Source: Crenarchaeota archaeon SCGC AAA471-B05 (lineage in GTDB: Archaea; Thermoproteota; Thermoprotei; Gearchaeales; Gearchaeaceae). From it: a DNA stretch of 39,432 nucleotides. The stretch covers positions 28,655-68,086 of the forward strand of contig AQYM01000029.1 of assembly GCA_000380705.1 (NCBI GenBank), in the 5' to 3' direction. Positions 25,239 to 33,346 of this stretch are shown piece by piece. Position numbers and translations under genes: made by a program. Position 1 is the stretch's first letter. Every line of letters begins with the position of its first letter. Below the pieces are notes generated by a model. The model did no database searches. It was not told the DNA's origin and saw only the letters and a program-made list of their open reading frames with translations.

Positions 25239-25628
25239 TTTACTTTTTATAATTTTTTCTACCTCATCAGAATATAAAACTTCTGTACCTCTGAAACAGA
25301 AGAATTCCAAAATATCGTTGGAAGTATTTATTATTTGGTGAGGTTCGTTGGCTTTTATAAAAACGATATCGTTTTCTTTGATATCGACCATTTTAGGAAT
25401 ATTATTTTCAAAGGTAAGTATTGAACCTTTTCCTTTTGTTATTATTAAAATATGCTCATAATTATGTATATCGTAAGGAGTCATTCCTCCTGGCTCTAGG
25501 CTATAGTATCTTAAATAAAATCTATACGAGCCGTTTTTGGAATCTACAAGAGTTTTTCTTTTAACTTTTGTTGCGCCTCTTTCATTAAAAGCTTCGTATG
25601 TTGTATTTTTCAAACTAGTTATATACAT
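25230..25628 (-). CDS. Small cupin-domain protein
   Basis: 132-residue single cupin barrel. Motif 1: GGMTPYDIHNYEHILIITKGKGS, with His/Glu ligands in HNYEH. Motif 2: NDIVFIKANEPHQIINTSN. Together these give the metal-binding His/Glu set, so it probably binds a divalent metal; a substrate cannot be predicted. The C-terminus has EFFCFRG. It converges on the aldehyde dehydrogenase gene and is divergent from the pterin dehydratase gene across 145 bp that hold no gene, only AT-rich promoter-like sequence and a weak AAGATT/AATCTT hairpin near 25704-25727. Confidence 0.85.
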   Translation of the reverse strand: MYITSLKNTTYEAFNERGATKVKRKTLVDSKNGSYRFYLRYYSLEPGGMTPYDIHNYEHILIITKGKGSILTFENNIPKMVDIKENDIVFIKANEPHQIINTSNDILEFFCFRGTEVLYSDEVEKIIKSKLG

Positions 25629-25773
25629 ATATAGAAAAAGTAAAGTTAAGCTTATTTAAGTTTTAATTTTTATTCTATTACAAGATAATAACTTCCCTTA
25701 TTCTAAAGATTAAGTCTTTCAATCTTTTGTATAAATCCTTAAATATATTAGTTCTTTAGACTACCAATAATTT

Positions 25774-26064
25774 ATGGTAAAGTTAAATAATTCGGAAATA
25801 AAAGAACGGCTCAAAAAAATTAGTGGTTGGAAAGTTGAAGGAATTTATCTCGTTAAAAAGCTTAAATTCGATAATTTTGTTTCAGCTGTAAATTTTATCA
25901 ATAAAATAGTTCCTATCGCAGAAGAATTGGAACATCATCCTGATCTAGAATTGAAGAATTATAACGAATTAACCATAAAGATAACAACTCATGATGAAGG
26001 AGGAATAACCGAGTTAGATTTCGAACTTGCTGAAAAAATAGATAAGCTTATTTCCGAAAAATAA
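25774..26064 (+). CDS. Pterin-4a-carbinolamine dehydratase
   Basis: 96-residue protein of the PCD/DCoH family, which dehydrates 4a-hydroxy-tetrahydropterins. Family core: SGWKVEGIYLVKKLKFDNF at the start and the catalytic stretch EELEHHPDLELKNYNELTI followed by TTHDEGGITELDFELA, containing the conserved [E/D]xxHHP and THxxGGxT signatures with active-site histidines. Length and start are standard. Archaeal homologues often accompany molybdopterin or pterin metabolism. It converges directly on the HAD gene, with its stop adjacent to that gene's stop. Confidence 0.93.
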   Translation: MVKLNNSEIKERLKKISGWKVEGIYLVKKLKFDNFVSAVNFINKIVPIAEELEHHPDLELKNYNELTIKITTHDEGGITELDFELAEKIDKLISEK

Positions 26065-26670
26065 TCATTCCAATATTTTTAGAATTTCTAATAAATTATT
26101 TACTTTACATTTCCATTCAAATCCGTATCTATCTAATAATATTGTTTTTTTAACTATTTGTTCAGCAGGCAACAAATCGTAATTTAAATATGATGATACA
26201 TGTATTACTTCCTTTGGATCCAATCCCATTATTTCATAAGCTTTTAAAAAGGCATTCTTATTTGGTTTATAAAAACCTGTATCTTCCGCTGTTACAATCC
26301 AATCAAAAAATTCTTCGATACCTGTTAATGTTATTTTTATTAGTCTCTTTTCAGTATTAGAAATTATCCCCAATCTAGCTTTTTCTTTTAATTTCATCAA
26401 ACCCAATACAGTATCGGGAAAGGGAGGAGATTTTGCAAAGTAATATATTAATGCTTCGCCATATTCTTCCTTGTATCTTTCTCCCATAATTTTCTTTAAG
26501 ACATTTTTAAGGACTAAAGAATATGGCTTGTATTCTTTAATTTCTTCTATTTCTTGTTTAAAAAAATCTTCAGGATTTATTCCTAGAAAGTTAAGAAAAG
26601 AATTTATTGTATATTTCCAATCAACCAATGTTCCATAAAGATCAAGAGTAATAATAGTTCTATTTTTCAT
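26065..26670 (-). CDS. HAD-superfamily hydrolase, haloacid-dehalogenase-like
   Basis: 201-residue HAD hydrolase. Motif I ITLDLYGTLVDW holds the nucleophile Asp9. The spacing of DLYGTL is that of haloacid-dehalogenase-like phosphatases. Motif II is GIISNTEKR (about 97-105), motif III Lys in FYKPNKNAF, and motif IV is weak: HVSSYLNYDLLPAEQ, with a single Asp. A helical cap lies between motifs I and II. Substrate unknown. It is divergent from the ZIP transporter gene, with 59 bp between starts that hold the operator described separately. Confidence 0.87.
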   Translation of the reverse strand: MKNRTIITLDLYGTLVDWKYTINSFLNFLGINPEDFFKQEIEEIKEYKPYSLVLKNVLKKIMGERYKEEYGEALIYYFAKSPPFPDTVLGLMKLKEKARLGIISNTEKRLIKITLTGIEEFFDWIVTAEDTGFYKPNKNAFLKAYEIMGLDPKEVIHVSSYLNYDLLPAEQIVKKTILLDRYGFEWKCKVNNLLEILKILE

Positions 26671-26693
26671 TAAAATTAGAATTCCTTTTAACT

Positions 26694-26722
26694 TTAAATT
26701 TATATATTAGGATAACCCTAAT
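26694..26722 (+). promoter_or_regulatory. ZIP-dtxR promoter with DtxR-box-like operator
   Basis: A BRE/TATA-like AACTTTAAATTTATATA (about 26690-26706) is followed by the palindrome ATTAGG-N5-CCTAAT at 26706-26722, 8 bp before the ZIP ATG at 26730. The half sites TTAGG/CCTAA match the core of DtxR/IdeR boxes, and the operon encodes a DtxR-family protein. The site lies between the TATA box and the expected start, where binding would block transcription. Palindrome and spacing are seen directly; the regulator assignment is inference. Confidence 0.6.
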
Positions 26723-26729
26723 TTTTATT

Positions 26730-27458
26730 ATGGAAATAATATATATTTTACCTGCATTGGTTCCATTCGTATTGGATACTAGTCTAGGCTATGCATATTA
26801 TAAAAACATTTTACTAACAAAGAATGTTAGATACATAATAGCCTTTGCCTCAGGGTTGATCATTTCCGCTGCTCTTTTTGAAATGCTACCGCATATTAAA
26901 ATTGAAGGCAGATGGTTTGAAAGCAATATTTTGTTTGTAGCATTAGGTTTCTTTTCCTTCTATATAATAGAAAAATTAACTTTATTACATTCTTGTGGAG
27001 AAGAGGAATGTGAAATCCATAGCTTAGGAAGCATAACTGCTTTAGGAATGGCCGCAGATAACGTTATAGATGGAATTGGTATTGTTACGGGATTTTTAAT
27101 AGATCCATTTCTAGGAATTATTGTAACAGTTGCCGTGGTAGCGCATGAAATACCCCAAGCTATCTCCTCAGCTATTTTGCTTAAGAATTCCAATGTTAAA
27201 AAAGAAAGAGGATTCATCGTTTTATTTTTAGCCGGTCTCTTTTATTTAATAGGAGCTATAATTGCATTTTTTATACCTGAAAATCTTCATGAAGCTATGA
27301 TAGCTTTTGTAGCGGGAGTTTTCTTATATGTAGGTGCTGGAGATCTATTATCAGAAGCCCATAAAAGATTTAACGTAATGGTAATTCTTTTAGTAATTTT
27401 TGGAGCCTTAGTTTTAATGTTAATTACAAGCATAGAATTTATCTTAGATGCACATTAA
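26730..27458 (+). CDS. ZIP-family divalent metal transporter
   Basis: 242-residue polytopic membrane protein with about 7-8 helices. ZIP signature helices: AADNVIDGIGIVTGFLI (usually H..xDGxaI) and AVVAHEIPQAISSAILL (HEIPxxxS). A cytosolic or loop metal-binding cluster HSCGEEECEIH lies at about residues 92-102, before helix IV. It imports Zn, Fe or Mn. The dtxR-family gene begins on the base after its stop codon, so both are one transcript, under the palindrome in their promoter. The first His of the helix-IV metal site is replaced by Asp (ADN instead of HN), so specificity may be altered. Confidence 0.88.
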   Translation: MEIIYILPALVPFVLDTSLGYAYYKNILLTKNVRYIIAFASGLIISAALFEMLPHIKIEGRWFESNILFVALGFFSFYIIEKLTLLHSCGEEECEIHSLGSITALGMAADNVIDGIGIVTGFLIDPFLGIIVTVAVVAHEIPQAISSAILLKNSNVKKERGFIVLFLAGLFYLIGAIIAFFIPENLHEAMIAFVAGVFLYVGAGDLLSEAHKRFNVMVILLVIFGALVLMLITSIEFILDAH

Positions 27459-27902
27459 ATGAAGCGAAGCTTAGATTATCTTTTACTATTTTACGAAGAA
27501 GGAAAACCTTTAAAGTTAAAAAAAATATCTTCAGCTTTAAAAGTTAAACCTCCTTCAGCACTGGAAACTTTAAACAATTTAGCTAAAAAAGGCTTTTTGA
27601 AGAAAATTGAAAGAGGCACATTTGACCTTACCGAAAAAGGCAAAGAACACATTGAAGAATTGATTTGGAAACATGCAATACTTGAACATATATTCTTAGT
27701 TAACTTTAACTTGGAAACTAAAAATATATGTGAAATTGTTAGCAAGATAGAGGATTTCTTTCCCAAAGATATAATAGAAAGATTATGTGAAAAGCTTGGT
27801 CATCCCTTTAAATGCCCACATAATTATGAAATTCCTCATGAAGGTAAAAAAAACTTAATAAAATATAAATATTGTAAGGTAGCTAGTAATAGGAATAAAT
27901 AG
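27459..27902 (+). CDS. DtxR-family metal-dependent transcriptional regulator
   Basis: 147-residue two-domain regulator without an SH3-like third domain. Winged helix (1-62): KPLKLKKISSALKVKPPSAL and LNNLAKKGFLKKIERGTFDL. The dimerisation/metal domain follows: HAILEHIFLVNF, then VSKIEDFFPKDIIERLCEKLGHPFKCPHNYEIP, where the His/Glu/Cys ligands of DtxR/MntR members normally lie (CPHG.PIP). It is translated immediately after ZIP, and a DtxR-box-like palindrome sits in the shared promoter, so it probably represses its own operon when metal is plentiful. Confidence 0.88.
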   Translation: MKRSLDYLLLFYEEGKPLKLKKISSALKVKPPSALETLNNLAKKGFLKKIERGTFDLTEKGKEHIEELIWKHAILEHIFLVNFNLETKNICEIVSKIEDFFPKDIIERLCEKLGHPFKCPHNYEIPHEGKKNLIKYKYCKVASNRNK

Positions 27903-28101
27903 CTTGTTCAGCTTTCTTTTTCCTTATCCTTCTTTTTGCTTCGTATACTATTTCCAAAAATTCTTCCTTGCTTAAAAGATCCACTCCTTCATCGCAATAT
28001 AAACCCGTTCTTTCTTCAATTATTCTATCAATCTCTTCTCTTTCTTCATGTGTAGTCTCTATTCCCAAAAGAGCCAATAATTCTCTAACTTTTATACTCA
28101 C
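27883..28101 (-). CDS. Small hypothetical protein
   Basis: 72 residues, highly charged and helical: KVRELLALLGIETTHEEREE, then IDRIIEERTGLYCDEG and a basic C-terminal helix AKRRIRKKKAEQ. I do not recognise it. It has a good ATG with AT-rich upstream sequence and fits the gap between dtxR and the GTPase gene, overlapping the dtxR 3' end by 20 bp in antisense. Its codon composition resembles its neighbours, so it is probably real and not a shadow frame. Confidence 0.55.
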   Translation of the reverse strand: MSIKVRELLALLGIETTHEEREEIDRIIEERTGLYCDEGVDLLSKEEFLEIVYEAKRRIRKKKAEQAIYSYY

Positions 28102-28152
28102 AAAATTATTTTTATAAAAAGAATATTTATTATTATTGAATTAGTCTGATTC

Positions 28153-29298
28153 ATGCCTGCTAACTTACCTAAAGAAGCAAGGGTTAAATATCAAAAAGTA
28201 TTGGAAGCTAAAACTAAGGAAGAAAAGCTAAAGGCTTTGCAAGAATATCTTTCAGCAATACCTAAGCATAAGGGTACTGAAAATTTAGTAGCTCAAGTAA
28301 GGCATCAAATAGCAAAATTAAAAAGGGAAATAATGGAAGAAAAAGAGCTTAAAAGAAGGATAACCAAAGGAGGAGGATATAATATCAAAAAAGAAGGAGA
28401 TTTACAGTATGTTTTAGTTGGGTTAACCAAAACAGGTAAAAGTTCTTTGTTTTCTATTTTAACAGGTGCAAAATCCGAAATTGATGATAGACCCTTTGTT
28501 ACAACTAGACCAATCGTAGGAACTTTAAATTATGAAGGAGTACTAATCCAACTTATAGATCTTCCTTCAATAATGGAAGGTAATGAAGATTGGAATGATT
28601 TAATTTTTTCTTTAATTAGACCTGCAGATGGTATAGTTATTGTTTTGGATGCAACCGGAAACGTTTACGAGCAATTTTTAAAAATAAAGAAAATACTTCA
28701 AGAAAATGGAATCATTATTGGGGAAAGAAAATTTCATATTAAAATTACAAGGTCACCTTTCCAAAGAAACCATGTTATTATTAATGGTGAGATAATCGAT
28801 GGAACAGAATCTGATGTATATAAAATACTGAACGATTACGGTATGAGGAATATTCTAGTTGAAATTTTTGGGAAGGCTAAAATAGAAGAAATAGAAACAG
28901 CTATCATAGAAAATGTGGTTTTCAAGCCTGCAGTAATAATTATAAATAAGGCTGATATGATAAAAGAATTCAATGAATATAACTTCGATAATATTCCTTA
29001 TTTATATTGTTCAGCAATTTCAAAACTTAATTTAAATTTAGTTGGAGAAAAAATATTTAGCTCTTCAAATATGATTCGTGTCTATACTAAAGAACCCAAT
29101 GAAAAGGAACCTTCTAAAAAGCCATTGGTTGTTAAGAGAGGTACAACTGTAATTGAAGTAGCAGAAATGATACATAAAGATTTGGCTAAAAATTTTAAAT
29201 ATGCTAAGATTTGGGGGAGAAATGTAAAAATTCAAGGAGAAAAGGTAGGCCCAAATTATATTTTAACAGACGGTGATATAGTTGAAATTAGGGCATGA
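28153..29298 (+). CDS. DRG/Obg-type GTPase with TGS domain
   Basis: Translation-associated GTPase. The N-terminal helical HTH-like region (1-85) is basic. G1 GLTKTGKSSLF begins at about residue 90; G2 lies in PFVTTRPIVGT; G3 DLPS is followed by an Asp/Glu-rich loop; G4 is IINKADMI; G5 is YCSAIS. The C-terminal TGS domain (about 318-381: LVVKRGTTVIEVAEMIHKDL, FKYAKIWGRNVK, LTDGDIVEI) is nearly canonical for DRG. G1 departs from the usual GFPSVGKST of DRG proteins, so it is a divergent member. It overlaps the next gene by 4 bp (ATGA). Confidence 0.9.
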   Translation: MPANLPKEARVKYQKVLEAKTKEEKLKALQEYLSAIPKHKGTENLVAQVRHQIAKLKREIMEEKELKRRITKGGGYNIKKEGDLQYVLVGLTKTGKSSLFSILTGAKSEIDDRPFVTTRPIVGTLNYEGVLIQLIDLPSIMEGNEDWNDLIFSLIRPADGIVIVLDATGNVYEQFLKIKKILQENGIIIGERKFHIKITRSPFQRNHVIINGEIIDGTESDVYKILNDYGMRNILVEIFGKAKIEEIETAIIENVVFKPAVIIINKADMIKEFNEYNFDNIPYLYCSAISKLNLNLVGEKIFSSSNMIRVYTKEPNEKEPSKKPLVVKRGTTVIEVAEMIHKDLAKNFKYAKIWGRNVKIQGEKVGPNYILTDGDIVEIRA

Positions 29299-30158
29299 AT
29301 AAATTAACATGTATTTCACCTTTATCTTTGATATTGCTTCCTAAATTAATTTTTGATGAGGAAGGGAATTTGAAGGAATTCACGTTCATAGGACTAGCTT
29401 TAGAACCTTGTATTAGAACTGAAATTAATATGTCTGATAGATTTAAAATAAATTATGATGAAAATAATATAATATTAAATTTATTGAATGAATTAAAAGA
29501 TTATTATAATTTAAATTATATAGAAATAAATTTCATTAATTATATTAAAATATTTTCTTTAAATTATTTGAATTCTTTAATAATATCTTGTTGTATACCA
29601 TATCTATGGATAAATGATTATAGAAATTTGTATGAAAATTTTAATTTAATTGATAATTTGATAGTTAAAAATAAGATAGGTTTAGAAATATCTTTTCTTT
29701 TCTTATTCGGTGGATTATGTTTTATTTCCAAAAGTCATTTAAGAAATTTTATTTATAAAATACCTTTTAATTTAAAGAATAAAAATGTTATTGTTTTAGA
29801 AAGAGGGGGTTATAATTTCTTTGATATTATAAAAGATATTTATTACAAAAACGTATTATCCCATCATACTTTAGAAAGTTATGAAGTAATAAAAAATAAC
29901 TTAAGCCTAAACAATATATATGAAGAAAATCAAAGAATCGCTTATAATGCCGGTCTTATAGACGATGATCTATTTGACATAATTAAAACCTTAAAAAAGG
30001 AAGGCTTTTACGCAGGGTATAATTTTTTTGCTAAAGGAATTCATGTAATAGTTGAAAAAGAAAAAACAGAAAATGTGGTTCAGCTACTTAAAAATATATC
30101 TGGTGAAAATCAAATATCTTTATTTAATGTTAATTATACAGGGTTGATTTTAGAATAA
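29295..30158 (+). CDS. Degenerate GHMP-kinase-fold protein, beta-RFAP-synthase-like
   Basis: 287 residues without certain family. The order of elements resembles beta-ribofuranosylaminobenzene 5'-phosphate synthase and other GHMP-fold proteins: an early GLALEPCIRTEI, a middle LEISFLFLFGGLCFISKS (the family has ..GGxxVDGG), then IPFNLKNKNVIVLERG and a C-terminal GFYAGYNFFAKGIHVIVE (family AGMSxxGPTVYA). The glycine-rich nucleotide loop (GLGSGTQ-type) is not present: SLNYLNSLIISCC stands at that place. So catalysis in the ordinary way is doubtful. It is coupled to the DRG-type GTPase gene by a 4-bp overlap. The assignment is by eye and tentative. Confidence 0.45.
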   Translation: MNKLTCISPLSLILLPKLIFDEEGNLKEFTFIGLALEPCIRTEINMSDRFKINYDENNIILNLLNELKDYYNLNYIEINFINYIKIFSLNYLNSLIISCCIPYLWINDYRNLYENFNLIDNLIVKNKIGLEISFLFLFGGLCFISKSHLRNFIYKIPFNLKNKNVIVLERGGYNFFDIIKDIYYKNVLSHHTLESYEVIKNNLSLNNIYEENQRIAYNAGLIDDDLFDIIKTLKKEGFYAGYNFFAKGIHVIVEKEKTENVVQLLKNISGENQISLFNVNYTGLILE

Positions 30159-30195
30159 TCAAAATTTAAAATATTATTTGCTTTAATTATATTTA

Positions 30196-32748
30196 ATGCT
30201 TAATTTGGAAACTATCGATACCAAATATGGCAAAGTTTTTTTAATTGAAAGACTAAATCCAAAAGTTAAGAATTTACCTTTTTCGATTAAAATACTCCTA
30301 GAAAACCTCGTAAGAAATTTTGATAATAACATAGTAACCTATGATGATATTAAATCTTTGATAAATATGGAAATAGGAAAAGAAATACCTTTCTTTCCTA
30401 CAAGGGTAATACTACAAGATTATACGGGTATACCTTTAATTGTAGATTTAGCTTCGATGCGAAGTCATGCTAAAAGATTAAATTTGGATCCTTCCAAAAT
30501 AAATCCCAAGGTACCTGTAGTCTTAGTAATAGATCATTCAGTTCAAGTTGACTATTTTGGAACTATTTACGCTTTAAAATTAAATATAGAAAAGGAATAT
30601 GAAAGGAATTATGAAAGATATATGTTTTTAAAATGGGCTCAAAAATCATTTAAGAATTTCAGGGTAATTCCTCCGGGTAAAGGTATAATTCATCAAATAA
30701 ACTTAGAATATTTGGCTAAAGTTATAGATTCAAGGGATGGAAAAATTTTCCCGGATACTTTAGTTGGAACAGATTCTCATACCACTATGATTAATGGTAT
30801 AGGTGTTTTAGGATGGGGTGTAGGAGGAATAGAAGCTGAAGCTGTTATGCTAGGATTGCCTTATTATATTCCAATACCTGAAGTGATAGGTGTAAAGCTA
30901 ATAGGAAATATAAAAGAAGGTGTTACTACTACTGATATTGTTTTAACAATAACTGAAACGTTAAGAAAAGAAAACGTTGTAGGAAAATTTGTCGAATTCT
31001 TTGGTCCTTCGTTAAAATATTTAACAGCTCAAGATAGAGCTACAATATCCAATATGGCTCCTGAATATGGCTCAACAATAAGTTACTTTCCTATAGATAA
31101 TGAAACGTTGGATTATCTGATATATACTGGTAGGAATAGAACTCATGTTGAAATGGTTGAATATTATTCAAAAATACAAGGATTATTTTATGAAAATCAA
31201 AATATTGAATATAGCAAAATAATTGAATTTGATTTATCTCAAGTTGAACCATGTATAGCAGGTCCTAGAAATCCTGAGGAAAGGATATCTTTGGCTAAAA
31301 CAAAGGAATATTTTAAGAGTATTATAGAAGAATACGAAAAAAGAAAAATATCTTCATTTATTCCCAACGGAGCTGTGGTTCTTTCTTCTATAACTAGCTG
31401 TACAAATACTTCGAATCCTACAGTAATACTAGGGGCCGCTATTTTAGCTAAAAAAGCTGTTGAAAGAGGACTAAAGGTTAAAGAGTATGTTAAGACAAGT
31501 TTCGCTCCAGGCTCATTGGTGGTTACAGAATATTTGAAATCAACGAATCTTTTGCCCTATTTAGAAGCCTTAGGTTTTCATATTGTAGGTTATGGCTGTA
31601 CCACATGCATAGGAAACAGCGGTCCTTTACCTAGCATCGTAACTAAGGAAATAATCGATAAAGATATATATGTTGTAGGTGTTATAAGCGGCAATAGAAA
31701 TTTTGAAGGAAGAATTAATCCTTTACTTAAAGCTACATTTTTAGCCTCTCCTCCTTTGGTTGTAGCTTATGCGTTGGCTGGAAAAATAGATATAGATTTG
31801 TATAATGAACCAATAGGTTATGATCCTAACGGAAATCCTGTTTTTCTAAGGGAAATTTGGCCAAGCTTTAAAGAAATAAAGGAATATTTAAATCATGCGT
31901 ATAATTCTGAACTTTATTTAAAGGTATATGAAAGAATAGAGGAAGGAGATGAAAAATGGAATAATATTAAGGTTGAAGAAAGTGAAGTGTATAACTGGCC
32001 AAATTCTACTTATATCAAAGAACCTCCTTGGCTTAGCGAAATACATCCTTTAGATGACATAATAAATGCAAGAGTTCTTCTTTTGCTCGGAGATAGAATA
32101 ACAACTGATCATATTTCCCCAGCTGGGCCTATTAGTAAGGATAGTGATGCAGGAAGGTATTTATTAAGCTTAGGTGAAAAGGATTTAAATACCTTTGGTG
32201 CAAGAAGAGGTAATCACGAAGTAATGCTTAGAGGGGGCTTCAGTAATATTAAGCTTAAAAATTTCCTAGTTAATAAAGAAGGAGGCTATACATTATATTT
32301 TCCTACCAATGAAATATTAACTGTTTATGAAGCAGCTATGAGATATAAGAGTAACAATATTCCTTTAATAATAATAGCAGGAAAACAATACGGAGCGGGT
32401 AGTTCAAGGGATTGGGCAGCCAAAGTTACTGCTCTTCTTGGTGTTAGAGCAGTTATAGCACAAAGTTTTGAAAGAATACATAGAGCAAATTTAGTAGCGA
32501 TGGGAGTTCTTCCTTTACAAATAGATAAATCCTGGAAAGAATTGGGTATAAAAGGAAATGAAATATTTAATATTGAGGGCTTAAAGAACTTAAAACCAAA
32601 GGACAAAGTTAAAATAAAAGCCTTTGGAGATAATGGAATAATAGAATTTGAAGCTATTGCACGTGTTGATACAAATATAGAATTGGAATATTTGAAAAAG
32701 GGAGGAATAATTCCCTATATATTTGAAAAAGTTTATGGGAAAGGATAG
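30196..32748 (+). CDS. acnA: Aconitate hydratase A
   Basis: TCA-cycle enzyme with a 4Fe-4S cluster, AcnA/IRP type. Cluster cysteines: SSITSCTNTSNP and YGCTTCIGNSGPL. Other signatures: FPDTLVGTDSHTTMING, GWGVGGIEAEAVMLG and DRITTDHISPAGPI in the swivel domain, with FGARRGNHEVMLRGGF and YGAGSSRDWAAK. The length of 850 is close to the usual 880-900. An AT-rich TATA-like AAATTTAAAATATTA lies about 26 bp before the ATG, suggesting a leaderless transcript. It heads an operon with taw3 (14-bp overlap) and the GNAT gene. Confidence 0.96.
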   Translation: MLNLETIDTKYGKVFLIERLNPKVKNLPFSIKILLENLVRNFDNNIVTYDDIKSLINMEIGKEIPFFPTRVILQDYTGIPLIVDLASMRSHAKRLNLDPSKINPKVPVVLVIDHSVQVDYFGTIYALKLNIEKEYERNYERYMFLKWAQKSFKNFRVIPPGKGIIHQINLEYLAKVIDSRDGKIFPDTLVGTDSHTTMINGIGVLGWGVGGIEAEAVMLGLPYYIPIPEVIGVKLIGNIKEGVTTTDIVLTITETLRKENVVGKFVEFFGPSLKYLTAQDRATISNMAPEYGSTISYFPIDNETLDYLIYTGRNRTHVEMVEYYSKIQGLFYENQNIEYSKIIEFDLSQVEPCIAGPRNPEERISLAKTKEYFKSIIEEYEKRKISSFIPNGAVVLSSITSCTNTSNPTVILGAAILAKKAVERGLKVKEYVKTSFAPGSLVVTEYLKSTNLLPYLEALGFHIVGYGCTTCIGNSGPLPSIVTKEIIDKDIYVVGVISGNRNFEGRINPLLKATFLASPPLVVAYALAGKIDIDLYNEPIGYDPNGNPVFLREIWPSFKEIKEYLNHAYNSELYLKVYERIEEGDEKWNNIKVEESEVYNWPNSTYIKEPPWLSEIHPLDDIINARVLLLLGDRITTDHISPAGPISKDSDAGRYLLSLGEKDLNTFGARRGNHEVMLRGGFSNIKLKNFLVNKEGGYTLYFPTNEILTVYEAAMRYKSNNIPLIIIAGKQYGAGSSRDWAAKVTALLGVRAVIAQSFERIHRANLVAMGVLPLQIDKSWKELGIKGNEIFNIEGLKNLKPKDKVKIKAFGDNGIIEFEAIARVDTNIELEYLKKGGIIPYIFEKVYGKG

Positions 32749-33346
32749 AGAAGCCGCATGGAAAGATAGAAAGAATTATTTTATTCAAAGATTAATAAAT
32801 GAACATAAAATCAAAAGAGTTGATGAAGATATTTTAGAACTACTTAATTTAATTAATTCTTTGGATAATTATTATACATTGAGTTCTTGTAGCGGAAGAA
32901 TACAAATTATAGAAGGAGAAAATTTAAGTAAAAGGGATTCTTTGAAAAGTTTAGCAAAATGGCATAGAGAAGTTAAGATAGAAGAAATTAAAGAGGTATT
33001 AAATGAAAAAATATCATATGAAAACCTTTGGATATCGGTTCAACCTCCTATATTACATGTAGCATGTAAAACTTTAGAGGATGCTTTAAATCTGATAAAA
33101 AGTGCTAGGGAGTGCGGTTTTAAGCATAGCGGAATATTATCCTTCGAATGGGATAGATATGTTGTTGAACTCAATTCAAGTGTGAGACTTGATATTCCTT
33201 TATTTTATAAAGGCAAAAGAATTTTTGATTTGGATAAAATCGATAATTTAATATTTATATTAAACGAAAATCTTCGAAGAGCTAAACAAAGCTTAGATTT
33301 ATTAAAAGAAAAGATAAAGAAAACTTTTATACATGGTCAAAATTAG
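32735..33346 (+). CDS. taw3: tRNA wybutosine-pathway methyltransferase Taw3/TYW3
   Basis: SAM-dependent N-methyltransferase acting on the tricyclic wyosine base at position 37 of tRNA-Phe. Family marks: YYTLSSCSGRIQI (the SSCSGR block), SLAKWHREV and LWISVQPPILHVACKTLEDA, followed by the mid-protein helix AKSARECGFKHSGIL-like segment. I start at the ATG at 32735 (203 residues), 14 bp before the acnA stop; the TTG at 32723 would lengthen the overlap without adding family sequence. It overlaps the GNAT gene by 14 bp. No other wyosine genes are in the window. Confidence 0.9.
   Translation: MGKDREAAWKDRKNYFIQRLINEHKIKRVDEDILELLNLINSLDNYYTLSSCSGRIQIIEGENLSKRDSLKSLAKWHREVKIEEIKEVLNEKISYENLWISVQPPILHVACKTLEDALNLIKSARECGFKHSGILSFEWDRYVVELNSSVRLDIPLFYKGKRIFDLDKIDNLIFILNENLRRAKQSLDLLKEKIKKTFIHGQN

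Noticed and set aside
25700..25730. AAGATT...AATCTT hairpin followed by T-rich sequence as a terminator
   Set aside because: Only 6 A/T-rich bp in a 68-70% AT background and located between divergent genes, where no terminator is expected.
25988..26032. ATGATGA (C box) and CTGA (D box) inside the pterin dehydratase gene, about 40 nt apart
   Set aside because: No D' or C' box between them, and the bases encode the conserved THDEGG...LAEK region of the enzyme, which explains them.
27491..27766. 91-codon minus-strand frame
   Set aside because: Antisense shadow of the DtxR-family gene.
29353..29425. TTGATGA followed by CTGA at the start of the GHMP-like gene
   Set aside because: Spacing too long, no internal boxes, and inside coding sequence.
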